64,000 bases of DNA from Lachnospiraceae bacterium (GCA_900753305.1 CAADYR010000035.1:1-64000); one strand, 5' to 3'. Shown: positions 17,135-26,421, counted from the first letter of the stretch. Made by a program: numbers and translations. Notes: generated by a model not told the origin, from the letters alone.

Positions 17135-19219
17135 TTACGCATCTATTATATTCTTCATACTTTCCAGACTGATGACCAGTGTAGAAGTATTATGCAGAAG
17201 CGCTGATGTGGTAGGGGGAATTAAGCCCAATACGCCTAGCGCGATCAGCCCTGAATTAATACCAACAATCTTTCTGTAATTTCCATGAATTCTCTTCATC
17301 AGACCATCACTGATCGCTTTGAGTTTAACCAGTTCAGATAAATCATCTGCGCCAACCGTAATATCTGCGATCTCTCTTGCAATCTCTGCACCGTCACTGA
17401 TCGCAATACCTACATCTGCTGCAGACAGCGCAGGAGAATCATTGATACCATCACCGATCATGATCACACTTCTTCCCTGTGCCTTTTCCTTCTCAACGAA
17501 GCTTGCTTTGTCTTCCGGAAGGACTTCGGAATAATACTCATCCACACCGACCTTTGTTGCAATCGTACGTGCCGTTCTGTCACTGTCTCCCGTCATCATA
17601 ACAATTTTGCTAAGCCCTGCTGCACGAAGCAGTCCAATTACAACAGCAGCTTCCTCTCGAAGCGGATCTTCGATGCAGATCACTGCTGCAAGCTGACCAT
17701 TGATCGCCAGATACAAATGAGAACAGTCATTGCGAAGATTATTGAATCTCTCCTGCATTCCAAACGGAATACTGCATTGCTCATCTTCGAATACAAAGTG
17801 ATGGCTTCCGATCACAACTCTGCTTCCATCTACTGTTGATGAAATGCCATGTGCAACAATATACTCAACTTTAGAATGTTTCTCTTCATGAGTCAGTCCT
17901 TTATTCTGCGCTGCTATAACGACTGCCTTTGCCATAGAATGGGGGAAATGTTCTTCCAGACACGCTGCTGTACGAAGCAACTCATCCGGATCTTCTCCAT
18001 TAAAGGATACAACATCCACAACAGTAGGCTGTGCTTTCGTCAAAGTACCTGTCTTATCAAAGACGATGGTATCTGCCTGAGCCACTTTTTCAAGGAATTT
18101 ACCGCCTTTTACTGTAATATGATAACTATTTGCCTCTCTGATCGCTGACAATACAGAAATAGGAATTGCCAACTTCAATGCGCAGGAAAAGTCTACCATC
18201 AATACAGCCAATGCCTTAGTTACATTGCGCGTGAGCAGATAGGTCAGTCCTGTTCCTAATAAAGTATAGGGAACCAGCTTGTCTGCTACATGAGCAGCCT
18301 TGCCTTCTACTGAGGACTTGAGTTTCTCCGATTCTTCTATCATGGTTACGATCTTCTCATACTTGGTAGATCCTGAGACTTCCTTAACCTCTACTGTGAT
18401 CTCGCCTTCTTCCAGAACCGTTCCCGCATAGACGAAGCCGCCTTGTGATTTCATAACAGGTAGTCCCTCTCCAGTCAGTGAAGACTGATTCACTGCACCT
18501 TCGCCTGCAACGACCATTCCATCAAAAGGTATTACATTTCCCATATGTACTACAATACGGTCACCGGCTGTTATGGTATTGGCATCTACCAGTACTTCTC
18601 TGTTCTCTTCACCTGCAATAAGCCATACCTTGCTTACATTCAGGGACATACTTCTTGCCAGATCTCCTACAGACTTCTTATGCGTCCAGTCTTCCAGAAT
18701 CTCACCGATTCCCAGCAGGAACATAACAGAGCTTGCCGTCCTGGTATCACCTCTCAGGATAGATACTGCAATCGCTGTACCATCCAATACAGGGACTTCG
18801 ATCTTGCCCTTTGCCAGAGTCGCGATTCCCTTCCAAATATATTTGACAGATTTTACAGTTGTAATCACTGCTCTTACAGAATAAGGGAGAAAACACTTGC
18901 TTGCCATACGGCGTACAATACTTCCTACTAATTTATCCCAATATTCACGGTTCATTTCCCTGCCTGAATTAGCCAGTACCGTATCAGGCACCTGAACCTT
19001 TTCATACTGAAAACGCTGTAAAAGCGCAACCACCTGGTCGCGACTGCCCTGATAGCATATCGCAACATCCTGATTGCGCTCATATACCTTGGCAGATAAA
19101 ATATTGTCCTGACTTTCCAGATAATATTGCAGTGTATCAGCTTCTTCGTATGACATGCGTTTCTGGCTGACATGTATTCTCATGCGACCTTTGATTTCAT
19201 GCATAATTCTGAATCTCAT
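17135..19219 (-). CDS. Heavy-metal P1B-type ATPase with SCA in place of CPC
   Basis: This 694-residue membrane cation pump has an N-terminal HMA-like region without CxxC (about 1-75) and transmembrane helices. The actuator loop carries SSLTGEGLPV near 245, and the phosphorylation site FDKTGTLT has its Asp near 386. GDGINDSPALS near 595 is the hinge, followed by two final helices. In the helix that normally carries CPC the sequence is DFSCALKLA near 345, so the usual Cys-Pro-Cys is replaced by Ser-Cys-Ala. The metal specificity cannot be read from the canonical rules. It lies 24 nt after the DUF6110 gene and beside an HMA2-like protein, a cluster that recurs in Firmicutes. Confidence 0.88.
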   Translation of the reverse strand: MRFRIMHEIKGRMRIHVSQKRMSYEEADTLQYYLESQDNILSAKVYERNQDVAICYQGSRDQVVALLQRFQYEKVQVPDTVLANSGREMNREYWDKLVGSIVRRMASKCFLPYSVRAVITTVKSVKYIWKGIATLAKGKIEVPVLDGTAIAVSILRGDTRTASSVMFLLGIGEILEDWTHKKSVGDLARSMSLNVSKVWLIAGEENREVLVDANTITAGDRIVVHMGNVIPFDGMVVAGEGAVNQSSLTGEGLPVMKSQGGFVYAGTVLEEGEITVEVKEVSGSTKYEKIVTMIEESEKLKSSVEGKAAHVADKLVPYTLLGTGLTYLLTRNVTKALAVLMVDFSCALKLAIPISVLSAIREANSYHITVKGGKFLEKVAQADTIVFDKTGTLTKAQPTVVDVVSFNGEDPDELLRTAACLEEHFPHSMAKAVVIAAQNKGLTHEEKHSKVEYIVAHGISSTVDGSRVVIGSHHFVFEDEQCSIPFGMQERFNNLRNDCSHLYLAINGQLAAVICIEDPLREEAAVVIGLLRAAGLSKIVMMTGDSDRTARTIATKVGVDEYYSEVLPEDKASFVEKEKAQGRSVIMIGDGINDSPALSAADVGIAISDGAEIAREIADITVGADDLSELVKLKAISDGLMKRIHGNYRKIVGINSGLIALGVLGLIPPTTSALLHNTSTLVISLESMKNIIDA

Positions 19220-19242
19220 AATAAAGCCTCTATCGTTTCTTA

Positions 19243-19560
19243 TTATTCTGCGTCAGTCTCTGCTGTAGTATTTTCTTCTGTCTTTTTTTCTTCTTCCTGT
19301 GCATCTGCATATTCTGCTTCTTTTGCAGCTCTGTCTTCATTGATCTGCTGTGCTTCTGCATAAATATCCTCTGCGTTCTCCTGGATATTTGTTGCTACCT
19401 TCATAACACATTCTTTTGCACGAAGAACAGCCGCTGTACACTCTGTATATACCTTCTTTGCATCCTTACTGGATAAAATCTTGATACCTGCTGTTCCAAA
19501 TAAAACACCTGCTGCAAAAATACCTGTGTGCTTCCCATTAAAGTTCTTAAAGTTAAACAT
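19243..19560 (-). CDS. DUF6110 family protein
   Basis: This 105-residue protein has one hydrophobic helix near the N-terminus (TGIFAAGVLFGTAGIKIL), followed by a helical, Lys/Ala-rich region containing DAKKVYTECTAAVLRAKE. The C-terminal tail is very acidic and Glu/Thr-rich. It fits DUF6110, whose members are encoded next to HMA2/P-type ATPase genes. The start at 19560 has an AGGAGG 9 nt upstream; an upstream in-frame start lacks one. It is the first gene of a two-gene unit with the ATPase. It could anchor or regulate the pump. The function is unknown. Confidence 0.75.
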   Translation of the reverse strand: MFNFKNFNGKHTGIFAAGVLFGTAGIKILSSKDAKKVYTECTAAVLRAKECVMKVATNIQENAEDIYAEAQQINEDRAAKEAEYADAQEEEKKTEENTTAETDAE

Positions 19561-19684
19561 AACTCTTTTCCTCCTGACACATAATTTCAACGGATATCAC
19601 TACTTTATGACTTCTACCGTTTAACATGGTATTATAATTGAATTAAAAAATAATTTCCAGTTAAATTTTATTTATTGATAAACT

Positions 19685-22333
19685 TTATCGATAACATCTT
19701 TGTTCATAAATATCGCGTACAATAAAAGGAGTGATGGAAGACAGCAGATCCAAATGACCGATATGATCAGAAGGATTATCAACACCAATAAACCCTACTA
19801 TCTGACTGCCTCTTTTTAATGGGGTAGCGATCAGACTCTCAATATTCTGCTGTTCCAGTATACGATACTGATTGGATGTCATATCCACATCATTCTGTAA
19901 AGATGAAATATAGAAAGATCCCTGTTCATCAAATGCCTCTATCCAATCCTTTACAATTGAGATATCTAAATTTTGAAGATTATTCTTTTCATACGTCACA
20001 CCCGATCCACACCACTCATATGTATTGGACATTTTTTTCTTATCCCAATAAAATTCGACAATATAAGCGCGTTCTCCTCGATAGAACTCTCCTATCAGAG
20101 CCAACAGATTATTTAATGCATTCTGCAGATTTTCTGTTTCTGCCAACGTTTCAATACACTTGACCAGCATTTTCTCACTGCGTACTTTAGATTCCAACTG
20201 TTCCAGTAATTGCTGCACATCATCAATATCCGTTATAATACTGTTGACCTGATACTCACCATTCTCATCCAGGTACTTCTGTCCGGAATCCAGTACCCAT
20301 TTTAAAGTACCATCTTTTTTAGGTACTCTGTATTTCACAGAATACTGAACTCCTCTGGCAAAACAGTCATCTACTATTTTTCTGGCTGCCGGTTCATCCG
20401 GTGGATAAACCATTCCCTTGGCTGTTCCTTTCGTCATATCCATAAACTCGTCATATGTATACCCAAACATTTTAGGCAGGCCTTCACCCACGAATCGGAA
20501 CGAATAATCTTCATCATCTTTGCTTCCTTTAAGACCTCCGGAAATGTTATTATCGATCATTTTAATAATTTCCGTCTTTTGTCTAAGATCAGCACGTATT
20601 CTGGCTTCGTTTTGATATTCTATCTCTTCTATACCCAGAAGTGTCTTTTCCTCATTATCAATTTTCTTCGTATTTTCAAAGTTATCAGCCAGGTACTTTT
20701 CAAAATCATGTACCGGCAGAGGCTTGGCATAGTAATATCCCTGAACCATATCACAGCCAAGTTTTTTTAACTTTTCTACCATTTCGATATTCTCTACGCC
20801 TTCGGCTACAGTAATGAGTCCAATGCACTGTGCCAGACCAAACACAAAGTTCAATATCGTCTGATTCTGCTGAATATTTCTCTTCTGAGACATTCTCTTA
20901 TCCAGCTTTAAAATATCGATTGGCAGTTCACTTAACATATTCAGGGATGAATACCCTGTTCCGAAATCATCCATTTCAATCTGAAATCCGGCTTTTCGAA
21001 GCCCTGTTACTTTGAAAATCACCTGTTCCGGATTCTCAGTATATGCAGATTCTGTTACTTCCAAATGAATATATTGATGTTCTATTCCATATTTATCTGT
21101 CAGTCTGCAGATATCTTCTACCAGATATTCCTGTTCAAAGTCCCTTCTGGATAAATTCACAGAAATGGGAACTACTGGCATACCTGATTTTTTCCATTCA
21201 TCTAATTTTCTGCACACACATTCCGTAACATAATAATCCAGTCTCCAGATAAAACCATTTTCTTCAAATACAGGAATAAATGCATCAGGCGGCATAAAAC
21301 CATATTCAGGATGAATCCATCTGACTAAAGCCTCTGCTCCTTCTACCCTGCCTGTTGCAAGTCCTACTTTAGGCTGGAAATATACCTGAAACTGGTTTGT
21401 ACTCAGTGCTTCTTCCATATTATCAAGGATTCTTTTCTTTCTGACCAGTTCTTCACTCTGTTCCGTATCATACTTGGCAATCTTCACACCATAATTATGC
21501 TTGCTCTTATGTAATGCAAGTCTCGCCCTGTCATAAATAAAAGCTGGTGGTAACTTTCTATCCACATTTTCATATACACCATACTTTACAACATAATTGC
21601 CTACCGGCGCATTCTGTCTGATGTAAGTAGTAATTTCACTATCAAGATACTGTTTATAATTGACTTCATGCTCACAGAAAATAGCAAAATTATCCGCCCC
21701 AATTCTGGAACATAAAATTGTCGCGCCAAACTTGTCTCTATAAAAATCAGCAATATAGCACAGCAGTTCATCACCTTTTTCAATTCCGTACTGGGCATTG
21801 ATCACGCTGAAATTTTCAACATCGCCACAAATCATGTCATACTCTGTATCCGGATGATTTTTCAATATTTTTTCTATATTTTCATAAAAGTATTCTCTTG
21901 TGTACAATCCTGTCAGACTATCATACTTTAAGGCATCTGCTGCCATAGATACCTTTTTCCAACGAACAATGCTTTCGATTCGATGCTTTACAAGCCTGGG
22001 TACAAAAGGCTTACGAAGAAAATCGGTTGCACCTTTATCCAGGCATTTTTCTTTTTCAGCTTCTGTTTGACTGGTAATGATCATTACTACCGGATTGGCA
22101 AAACGATTCCTGCCCTTTAATAACTCAAGCAGACCACTTCCATCCATCCCCTGCATTTCCAGGTTTATAATCACCAGCGCAATACTCCCAAGATTGTCCT
22201 CCAGAAGTTGCATGACCAATTCATCATTGCCCGCTTCCAGTATTTCATATTCATCTTCCAGTATTTTCTTCAATTCCTCTTTGTCGGTGATGTTGTCATC
22301 AACAATCAGTATCTTTTCTTTTACCTCTGACAT
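19685..22333 (-). CDS. REC-GGDEF-EAL-PAS-GAF protein, probable c-di-GMP phosphodiesterase
   Basis: This 882-residue cytoplasmic signalling protein has a receiver at residues 5-125, a degenerate GGDEF at about 150-300, an EAL domain at about 315-560, a PAS at about 590-710 and a GAF-like domain at about 720-880. In the receiver the phospho-acceptor Asp is replaced by Asn (IINLEMQGMDG). The GGDEF signature reads RIGADNFAIF, so it should not be a cyclase. The EAL domain keeps EALVRW, the VNLSRRDF Asn, EVTES, DDFGTGYSSL and VAEGVE, so hydrolysis of c-di-GMP is likely. The start at 22333 has AGAGGA upstream. It is monocistronic. Confidence 0.85.
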   Translation of the reverse strand: MSEVKEKILIVDDNITDKEELKKILEDEYEILEAGNDELVMQLLEDNLGSIALVIINLEMQGMDGSGLLELLKGRNRFANPVVMIITSQTEAEKEKCLDKGATDFLRKPFVPRLVKHRIESIVRWKKVSMAADALKYDSLTGLYTREYFYENIEKILKNHPDTEYDMICGDVENFSVINAQYGIEKGDELLCYIADFYRDKFGATILCSRIGADNFAIFCEHEVNYKQYLDSEITTYIRQNAPVGNYVVKYGVYENVDRKLPPAFIYDRARLALHKSKHNYGVKIAKYDTEQSEELVRKKRILDNMEEALSTNQFQVYFQPKVGLATGRVEGAEALVRWIHPEYGFMPPDAFIPVFEENGFIWRLDYYVTECVCRKLDEWKKSGMPVVPISVNLSRRDFEQEYLVEDICRLTDKYGIEHQYIHLEVTESAYTENPEQVIFKVTGLRKAGFQIEMDDFGTGYSSLNMLSELPIDILKLDKRMSQKRNIQQNQTILNFVFGLAQCIGLITVAEGVENIEMVEKLKKLGCDMVQGYYYAKPLPVHDFEKYLADNFENTKKIDNEEKTLLGIEEIEYQNEARIRADLRQKTEIIKMIDNNISGGLKGSKDDEDYSFRFVGEGLPKMFGYTYDEFMDMTKGTAKGMVYPPDEPAARKIVDDCFARGVQYSVKYRVPKKDGTLKWVLDSGQKYLDENGEYQVNSIITDIDDVQQLLEQLESKVRSEKMLVKCIETLAETENLQNALNNLLALIGEFYRGERAYIVEFYWDKKKMSNTYEWCGSGVTYEKNNLQNLDISIVKDWIEAFDEQGSFYISSLQNDVDMTSNQYRILEQQNIESLIATPLKRGSQIVGFIGVDNPSDHIGHLDLLSSITPFIVRDIYEQRCYR

Positions 22334-22644
22334 TCTTCTATCCTCTGCATTAGAACCACTTTTATTCCGTATCAATATTTTTTCATTTTGCATACTTTGA
22401 TTATTCTATCATTATAGAGTATATTTTTTACAAACACAATATAATTTCTTAATAATTAAACAAAAATCTTTAAATTCCCTTCAATATAAATTTAGTATTA
22501 TTATTTTTATTTTTTAATTCTCTGAACACACTTTTTTATATGTTTTAAAGAAAATTTATAGATTCTATCTGAAAGACATAATAAATAAAAAATCCTGTTA
22601 TAGACTCATGTTTTCAAGAATCTGCAACAGGATTTGAATTTCTA
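22334..22644. other. AT-rich intergenic stretch with a terminator
   Basis: This stretch of about 310 nt holds the very AT-rich upstream region of the EAL gene, where no clear -35 is visible, and the terminator at 22590-22635. I see no gene. Confidence 0.5.
22590..22635 (-). terminator. Terminator after the Rpn-like fragment
   Basis: AAATCCTGTT (22590-22599) pairs with AACAGGATTT (22626-22635) over a 26-nt loop. On the minus strand the stem runs into TTTTTTATTTATT. It stands 10 nt after the fragment's stop. Confidence 0.7.
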
Positions 22645-22932
22645 TTATTTTCTTTTCAAATATTTTTCTATATAACTGGCAGCCTCCTCTGAAAGTTGAA
22701 AGCGCTGTGCCAGTTGTTGTATGATCACGTCAGGATCATAACCACAATCCTGCGCAAATTCGATCAACGTACGAATACCTTCTTTTATTCCTTCTTTTTT
22801 ACCTTTCTCCAATCCCTCTTCATATGCTTCTTCGTGAATCATCTCTCTGTAACCTATCTCATCAAATTCCGCTAAAATAGATGCCATAACTCTCAATGTT
22901 GGAACGCATTCGATAATTTCAGTTCTAGTCAC
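22645..22932 (-). pseudogene. C-terminal fragment of an Rpn/transposase-like nuclease protein
   Basis: Ninety-five residues start with RTEIIECVPTLRVMASILAE. They contain the repeat-like LEKGKKEGIKEGIRTL and end in EAASYIEKYLKRK. KxGxxxG-rich tails of this kind end the Rpn-type (PD-(D/E)XK) recombination-promoting nucleases that are abundant in Lachnospiraceae. The nuclease domain is absent, and an in-frame stop lies only a few codons upstream of the GTG at 22932, so this is most likely the tail of a decayed gene. It borders a gene-free region with large inverted repeats. Confidence 0.5.
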
Positions 22933-23017
22933 GCCGGTTCAGCTCATCATTATAAAATATAGCAGAGAAGCTTGGATAGATATTTCGCTCAAAGATACGT
23001 TTCCACTCCGCTACTCG

Positions 23018-23089
23018 ATGTAACGGACGTTGACGACAGCTTGCAGAGGGCTTCTTGCGAAACATTCTAAGTTTCTCTGAACGTTACAT
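23018..23089. repeat. Inverted repeat (8-bp arms)
   Basis: ATGTAACG (23018-23025) and CGTTACAT (23082-23089) are perfect arms enclosing 56 nt. It is weaker than the other two foldbacks and may be chance. Confidence 0.4.
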
Positions 23090-23249
23090 ATGAAGGGTGA
23101 ACTGTACCACCTATGTATTAAAAGTTTCCATGGATTTTGAATCGCTGTTTGTAAGAGTCGGTGCTGCCTTGTACAATTTTTAAGCAAAAATACTAAAGTG
23201 TTTGTGACAGCGTAAGCCTGTCATTTGCTATGAAAACTCTCTGTATACA

Positions 23250-23463
23250 GCCGCAGGTCATGACAGTTCGGTGAATGCAGCTTAGGGAGTGATGTCTAGT
23301 GTTTCTTGGAACAAAGATCAAATGCTTGCAAGCCAGGCGCAACTGTTTGAGTCCGCAGGGCGAGTTTTGCGCTCGGCTTGTACCCTAAGCATTTGAGATG
23401 CAGTTCTTAGAAACTCTTACATCACGTACGTGGCAAAAGAACCGAACTGACATGACCTGCGGC
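23250..23463. repeat. 214-nt nested foldback element
   Basis: The outer arms 23250-23272 and 23441-23463 match at 22 of 23 positions (GCCGCAGGTCATG... against ...CATGACCTGCGGC). Pairing continues inward with GTGATGT/ACATCAC (23289-23295, 23419-23425) and a 10-of-12 segment (23301-23312, 23403-23414). CAAATGCTT/AAGCATTTG (23319-23327, 23387-23395), CAAGCC/GGCTTG (23329-23334, 23375-23380) and GCGCAA/TTGCGC (23337-23342, 23367-23372) follow. The arms enclose a loop of about 24 nt. A single RNA or DNA strand would fold almost end to end. Confidence 0.8.
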
Positions 23464-23498
23464 GTACCCAGAACTTTTTATTCATAAAACTGAGATTT

Positions 23499-23611
23499 GT
23501 CTGTTGAAAACGCAGCGTCGGTTTTAATATGATTCCATACTTGTATTATTAAGATATTCTCTGGCTTTTCACAATGTTTTTATATGAGATACCTTGCCAT
23601 TTTCAACAGAC
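23499..23611. repeat. Inverted repeat (12-bp arms)
   Basis: GTCTGTTGAAAA (23499-23510) and TTTTCAACAGAC (23600-23611) are perfect arms. They enclose 89 nt of AT-rich sequence immediately after the large foldback. Confidence 0.65.
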
Positions 23612-23725
23612 GAAAGTCATTATGCCTGAAAGAAAAACACGATGCAAGCCAAATGTAAAAACTCGTACTGAAATGTAAAAACTTAACCTAAATATACTGA
23701 TCATATCAATATCTACATACAAGCT

Positions 23726-23768
23726 AAAAGGATGCAACAAAATATAACAATCATCGTTGCATCCTTTT
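23726..23768. terminator. Terminator of the metal-efflux operon
   Basis: AAAAGGATGCAAC and GTTGCATCCTTTT form a 13-bp stem right after the ArsR-type stop codon. It works for the minus-strand operon, and T-tracts are present in both directions. Confidence 0.85.
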
Positions 23769-23770
23769 TC

Positions 23771-24124
23771 TTATTCTTCTATATGTTCTCTTCCCTGTGC
23801 GATAATGGCACGTACATGCTCATCTGCCAATGAGTAAAAGATCGATTTACCTTCTCTTCTGTTCTTGACCAGTTTATTCTGTTTCAGAATCCGAAGCTGA
23901 TGTGAAATAGCTGACTGTGTCATATTTAATGCCTGTGCCAGATCGCAGACACATACTTCTGCTTCAAATAACACGAATAAAATCCTGATTCTGGTGGAAT
24001 CACCAAACACTTTGAACAGTTCTGCCAGATCATATAACTCTGTTTCTACCGGCATAGTTTCGTTTACAATTTTCAGCAAATCCTCATGCACCTCCACAGA
24101 ATCGCAGCACATCTTTTCCGCCAT
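23771..24124 (-). CDS. ArsR/SmtB-family metal-sensing repressor (CadC-like)
   Basis: This 117-residue winged-helix repressor has its recognition helix region at DLAQALNMTQSAISHQLRIL, followed by the wing NRREGKSIFYSL. The metal site of the alpha-3N type is visible as EVCVCDL, a CxC pair in helix 3, with two adjacent Cys near residue 5-6 at the N-terminus. CadC-type sensors of Cd/Pb/Zn use this ligand set. The start at 24124 has GGAGAAAG upstream. It is the last gene of the operon HMA protein - ATPase - repressor. A textbook SmtB/ArsR operator overlaps the operon promoter at 26363-26384, so it should autorepress. Confidence 0.9.
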   Translation of the reverse strand: MAEKMCCDSVEVHEDLLKIVNETMPVETELYDLAELFKVFGDSTRIRILFVLFEAEVCVCDLAQALNMTQSAISHQLRILKQNKLVKNRREGKSIFYSLADEHVRAIIAQGREHIEE

Positions 24125-24158
24125 ATTTCTTTCTCCTACAATTTCCATAACTATTCAA

Positions 24159-26024
24159 TTACAATTTTTTGACAAATAAAACGCGAATTGCATTTAAAAC
24201 AGCGATGACCATAACTCCTACATCTGCAAAGATTGCAAGCCACATATTTGCAATACCCAGTGCGCCAAGAATCAGACACAAAATTTTAATTCCGATCGCA
24301 AAATAGATATTCTCATAAACAATTCTCATACATTTCTTTGAAATACGGATAGCCTTTACAATCTTAAGCGGATCATCATCCATCAGGACAATATCTGCTG
24401 CTTCGATTGCTGCATCTGAACCAAGTGCTCCCATTGCAATACCGATATCTGCTCTGGATAATACAGGAGCATCATTGATGCCGTCACCGACAAAGGCAAG
24501 TTTATCTTTTTCTGTCTTGCTTGTCAACAGTTCTTCCACTTTTTCCACTTTTTGAGCTGGAAGAAGTTCACTGTATACCTTGGTAATACCTAAATCTGAT
24601 GCTACCTGTTCAGCCACTCTCTGTGCATCACCTGTCAGCATGACCAGATGATTAACTCCTGCTTTCTTTAATTCGGCAATTGCTTCTTTGGAATGTGGTT
24701 TTACGACATCTGAGATCAGAATATGTCCTGCATATGCACCATCCACTGCTACATGCACTAACGTACCAACTTTATGGCAATCTGAATACTCAATACCCAG
24801 TTTCTTCATCAGTTTGGCATTACCAACTGCTACTGAAACACCGTCTACTACTGCAGTTACGCCATTACCGCTGATTTCTTCTACATTCGTCACGCGATCC
24901 TGATCGATTTCTTTTCCATATGCATTTTTCAGGCTCTTACTGATAGGATGGCTGGAATAGCATTCTGCAAGTGCAGCATATTCCAGAACTTTTTCTTCCG
25001 ACATTGTATTGTGATGTACTCCGCTTACTTCAAATACACCTTTTGTCAAAGTACCTGTTTTATCAAACACAACGTATTTTACCTGAGATAAAGTTTCCAG
25101 ATAATTAGAACCTTTGACCAGTACACCTGCATTGCTGGCTCCACCGATTCCCGCAAAGAAACTAAGAGGAATACTGATAACCAGAGCACATGGGCAACTG
25201 ATTACAAGGAATGTCAATGCTCTATATACCCAATCACCCCATTCAGGTGAAAGTCCCATGAACAGCATACGTACGATAGGAGGCAGGAAAGCCAGTGCCA
25301 ATGCGCCATAGCATACTGCCGGTGTATAATAATGTGCAAATTTTGAAATAAAGTTCTCTGATCTGGATTTTCTGGAACTTGAATTCTCTACCAGTTCGAG
25401 AATTTTGGATACCGTAGATTCACCAAATTCCTTGGTTGTTTCAATTTTAAGTACACCTGTCATATTGATACAACCACTGATAACTTCATCTCCCTCCTTA
25501 GCTTCACGCGGAAGGCTCTCTCCTGTCAGGGCGCTGGTATTAAGTGTAGCCTGCCCTTCTCTGATAATACCATCGATTGGAATTTTCTCACCCGGCTGTA
25601 CTACTATAACAGTTCCTATCTCGACCTCATCCGGATCTACCTTCTCAAGTTTTCCATCTTTCTCAATATTGGCATAGTCAGGACGGATATCCATCAACTC
25701 ACTGATATTTCTACGGCTCTTACCGACTGCGTAACTCTGGAACAGCTCGCCAATCTGGTAGAACAACATAACAGCGACGCCTTCTTTATAATCACCTAAT
25801 GCAATCGCTCCTATTGTTGCAACTGCCATCAGAAAATTTTCATCAAAAACCTGTTTATTTTTAATTCCTTTGCATGCTTTAATCAAGATATCATAACCAA
25901 TGACGCCGTACGGAATCAAATACAGCAATCCCAAATAACCTGTAAGCGGAAGCAATGACAAAATAATGATCAGTGCTAACGCTGCAATAATTCTTATCAA
26001 AACTTTCTTCTGCTTCTTATTCAT
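24159..26024 (-). CDS. Zn/Cd/Pb-type P1B ATPase (ZntA/CadA-like)
   Basis: This 621-residue heavy-metal exporter has no N-terminal HMA domain; a separate HMA protein is encoded just upstream. It shows early helices, the actuator motif LTGESLPRE, the metal-transport motif SCPCALVISIPLS in helix 6, the phosphorylation site FDKTGTLTKG, the HP locus (CYSSHPIS) and GDGINDAPVLS. The CPC plus the CadC-like repressor favour a Zn/Cd/Pb pump over copper. I prefer the ATG at 26024 to a GTG nine nt upstream because GGTGA stands at suitable spacing. It is part of a three-gene metal resistance operon. Confidence 0.92.
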   Translation of the reverse strand: MNKKQKKVLIRIIAALALIIILSLLPLTGYLGLLYLIPYGVIGYDILIKACKGIKNKQVFDENFLMAVATIGAIALGDYKEGVAVMLFYQIGELFQSYAVGKSRRNISELMDIRPDYANIEKDGKLEKVDPDEVEIGTVIVVQPGEKIPIDGIIREGQATLNTSALTGESLPREAKEGDEVISGCINMTGVLKIETTKEFGESTVSKILELVENSSSRKSRSENFISKFAHYYTPAVCYGALALAFLPPIVRMLFMGLSPEWGDWVYRALTFLVISCPCALVISIPLSFFAGIGGASNAGVLVKGSNYLETLSQVKYVVFDKTGTLTKGVFEVSGVHHNTMSEEKVLEYAALAECYSSHPISKSLKNAYGKEIDQDRVTNVEEISGNGVTAVVDGVSVAVGNAKLMKKLGIEYSDCHKVGTLVHVAVDGAYAGHILISDVVKPHSKEAIAELKKAGVNHLVMLTGDAQRVAEQVASDLGITKVYSELLPAQKVEKVEELLTSKTEKDKLAFVGDGINDAPVLSRADIGIAMGALGSDAAIEAADIVLMDDDPLKIVKAIRISKKCMRIVYENIYFAIGIKILCLILGALGIANMWLAIFADVGVMVIAVLNAIRVLFVKKL

Positions 26025-26080
26025 ATCTTTCACCAGCCTTTAATCAAACCGCAGCCAGTTTAGGCTGCGGTAATTCTATC

Positions 26081-26299
26081 TTATAAAAAGATCTCACAAT
26101 CATCTTCCACTTTTTTACAATTCTTAAGAACTTCCTGCATAACTTCCTTAGGTTCCTGTCCGTCTTCAAATTCCACGATCATCTTTAATGCCATGAAATT
26201 AACAGTTGCATCCTTAACACCTGCTGTTTTCTTAGCAGCTTCTTCCATTTTGTTTGCACAGTTTGCACAGTCTACATCGATTTTGTATGTTTTCTTCAT
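26081..26299 (-). CDS. HMA-domain metal-binding protein
   Basis: This 72-residue ferredoxin-fold metallochaperone-like protein has the metal-binding loop CANCANKMEE at residues 11-20 (CxxC) and a Phe/Ala-rich core. It is the first gene of the operon and corresponds to the N-terminal domain missing from the ATPase encoded next. It probably delivers metal to the pump or buffers it in the cytoplasm. A good promoter and ArsR operator lie 65-120 nt upstream. The acidic C-terminus DDCEIF may add a ligand. Confidence 0.88.
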   Translation of the reverse strand: MKKTYKIDVDCANCANKMEEAAKKTAGVKDATVNFMALKMIVEFEDGQEPKEVMQEVLKNCKKVEDDCEIFL

Positions 26300-26362
26300 T
26301 TCACATCTACTCCTTTTTGATATTATGTCTTATATCTGTAACTTTAACCTGTTACAATATTT

Positions 26363-26384
26363 CATATGAACAATTATTCATATG
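26363..26384. promoter_or_regulatory. SmtB/ArsR-type operator
   Basis: CATATGAACA-AT-TATTCATATG is an imperfect palindrome centred on 26373/26374, with the TGAACA..TGTTCA-like half-sites typical of CzrA/SmtB/CadC operators. It begins 9 nt downstream of the -10, so bound repressor would cover the transcription start. Confidence 0.8.
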
Positions 26385-26393
26385 TTTGATTGT

Positions 26394-26421
26394 ATTATAG
26401 CACACAGGATTGGAATGTCAA
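26394..26421 (-). promoter_or_regulatory. Promoter of the metal-efflux operon
   Basis: On the minus strand TTGACA (26421-26416), a 16-nt spacer and TATAAT (26399-26394) match both sigma-A consensus hexamers exactly. Confidence 0.85.

Larger units (their letters stand above)
22933..23770. other. 838-nt gene-free stretch with nested inverted repeats
   Basis: No frame here looks like a protein gene. The stretch contains three foldback structures (23018-23089, 23250-23463, 23499-23611) and the terminator of the ArsR gene (23726-23768). It may be a decayed non-autonomous mobile element or a structured RNA. Confidence 0.6.
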
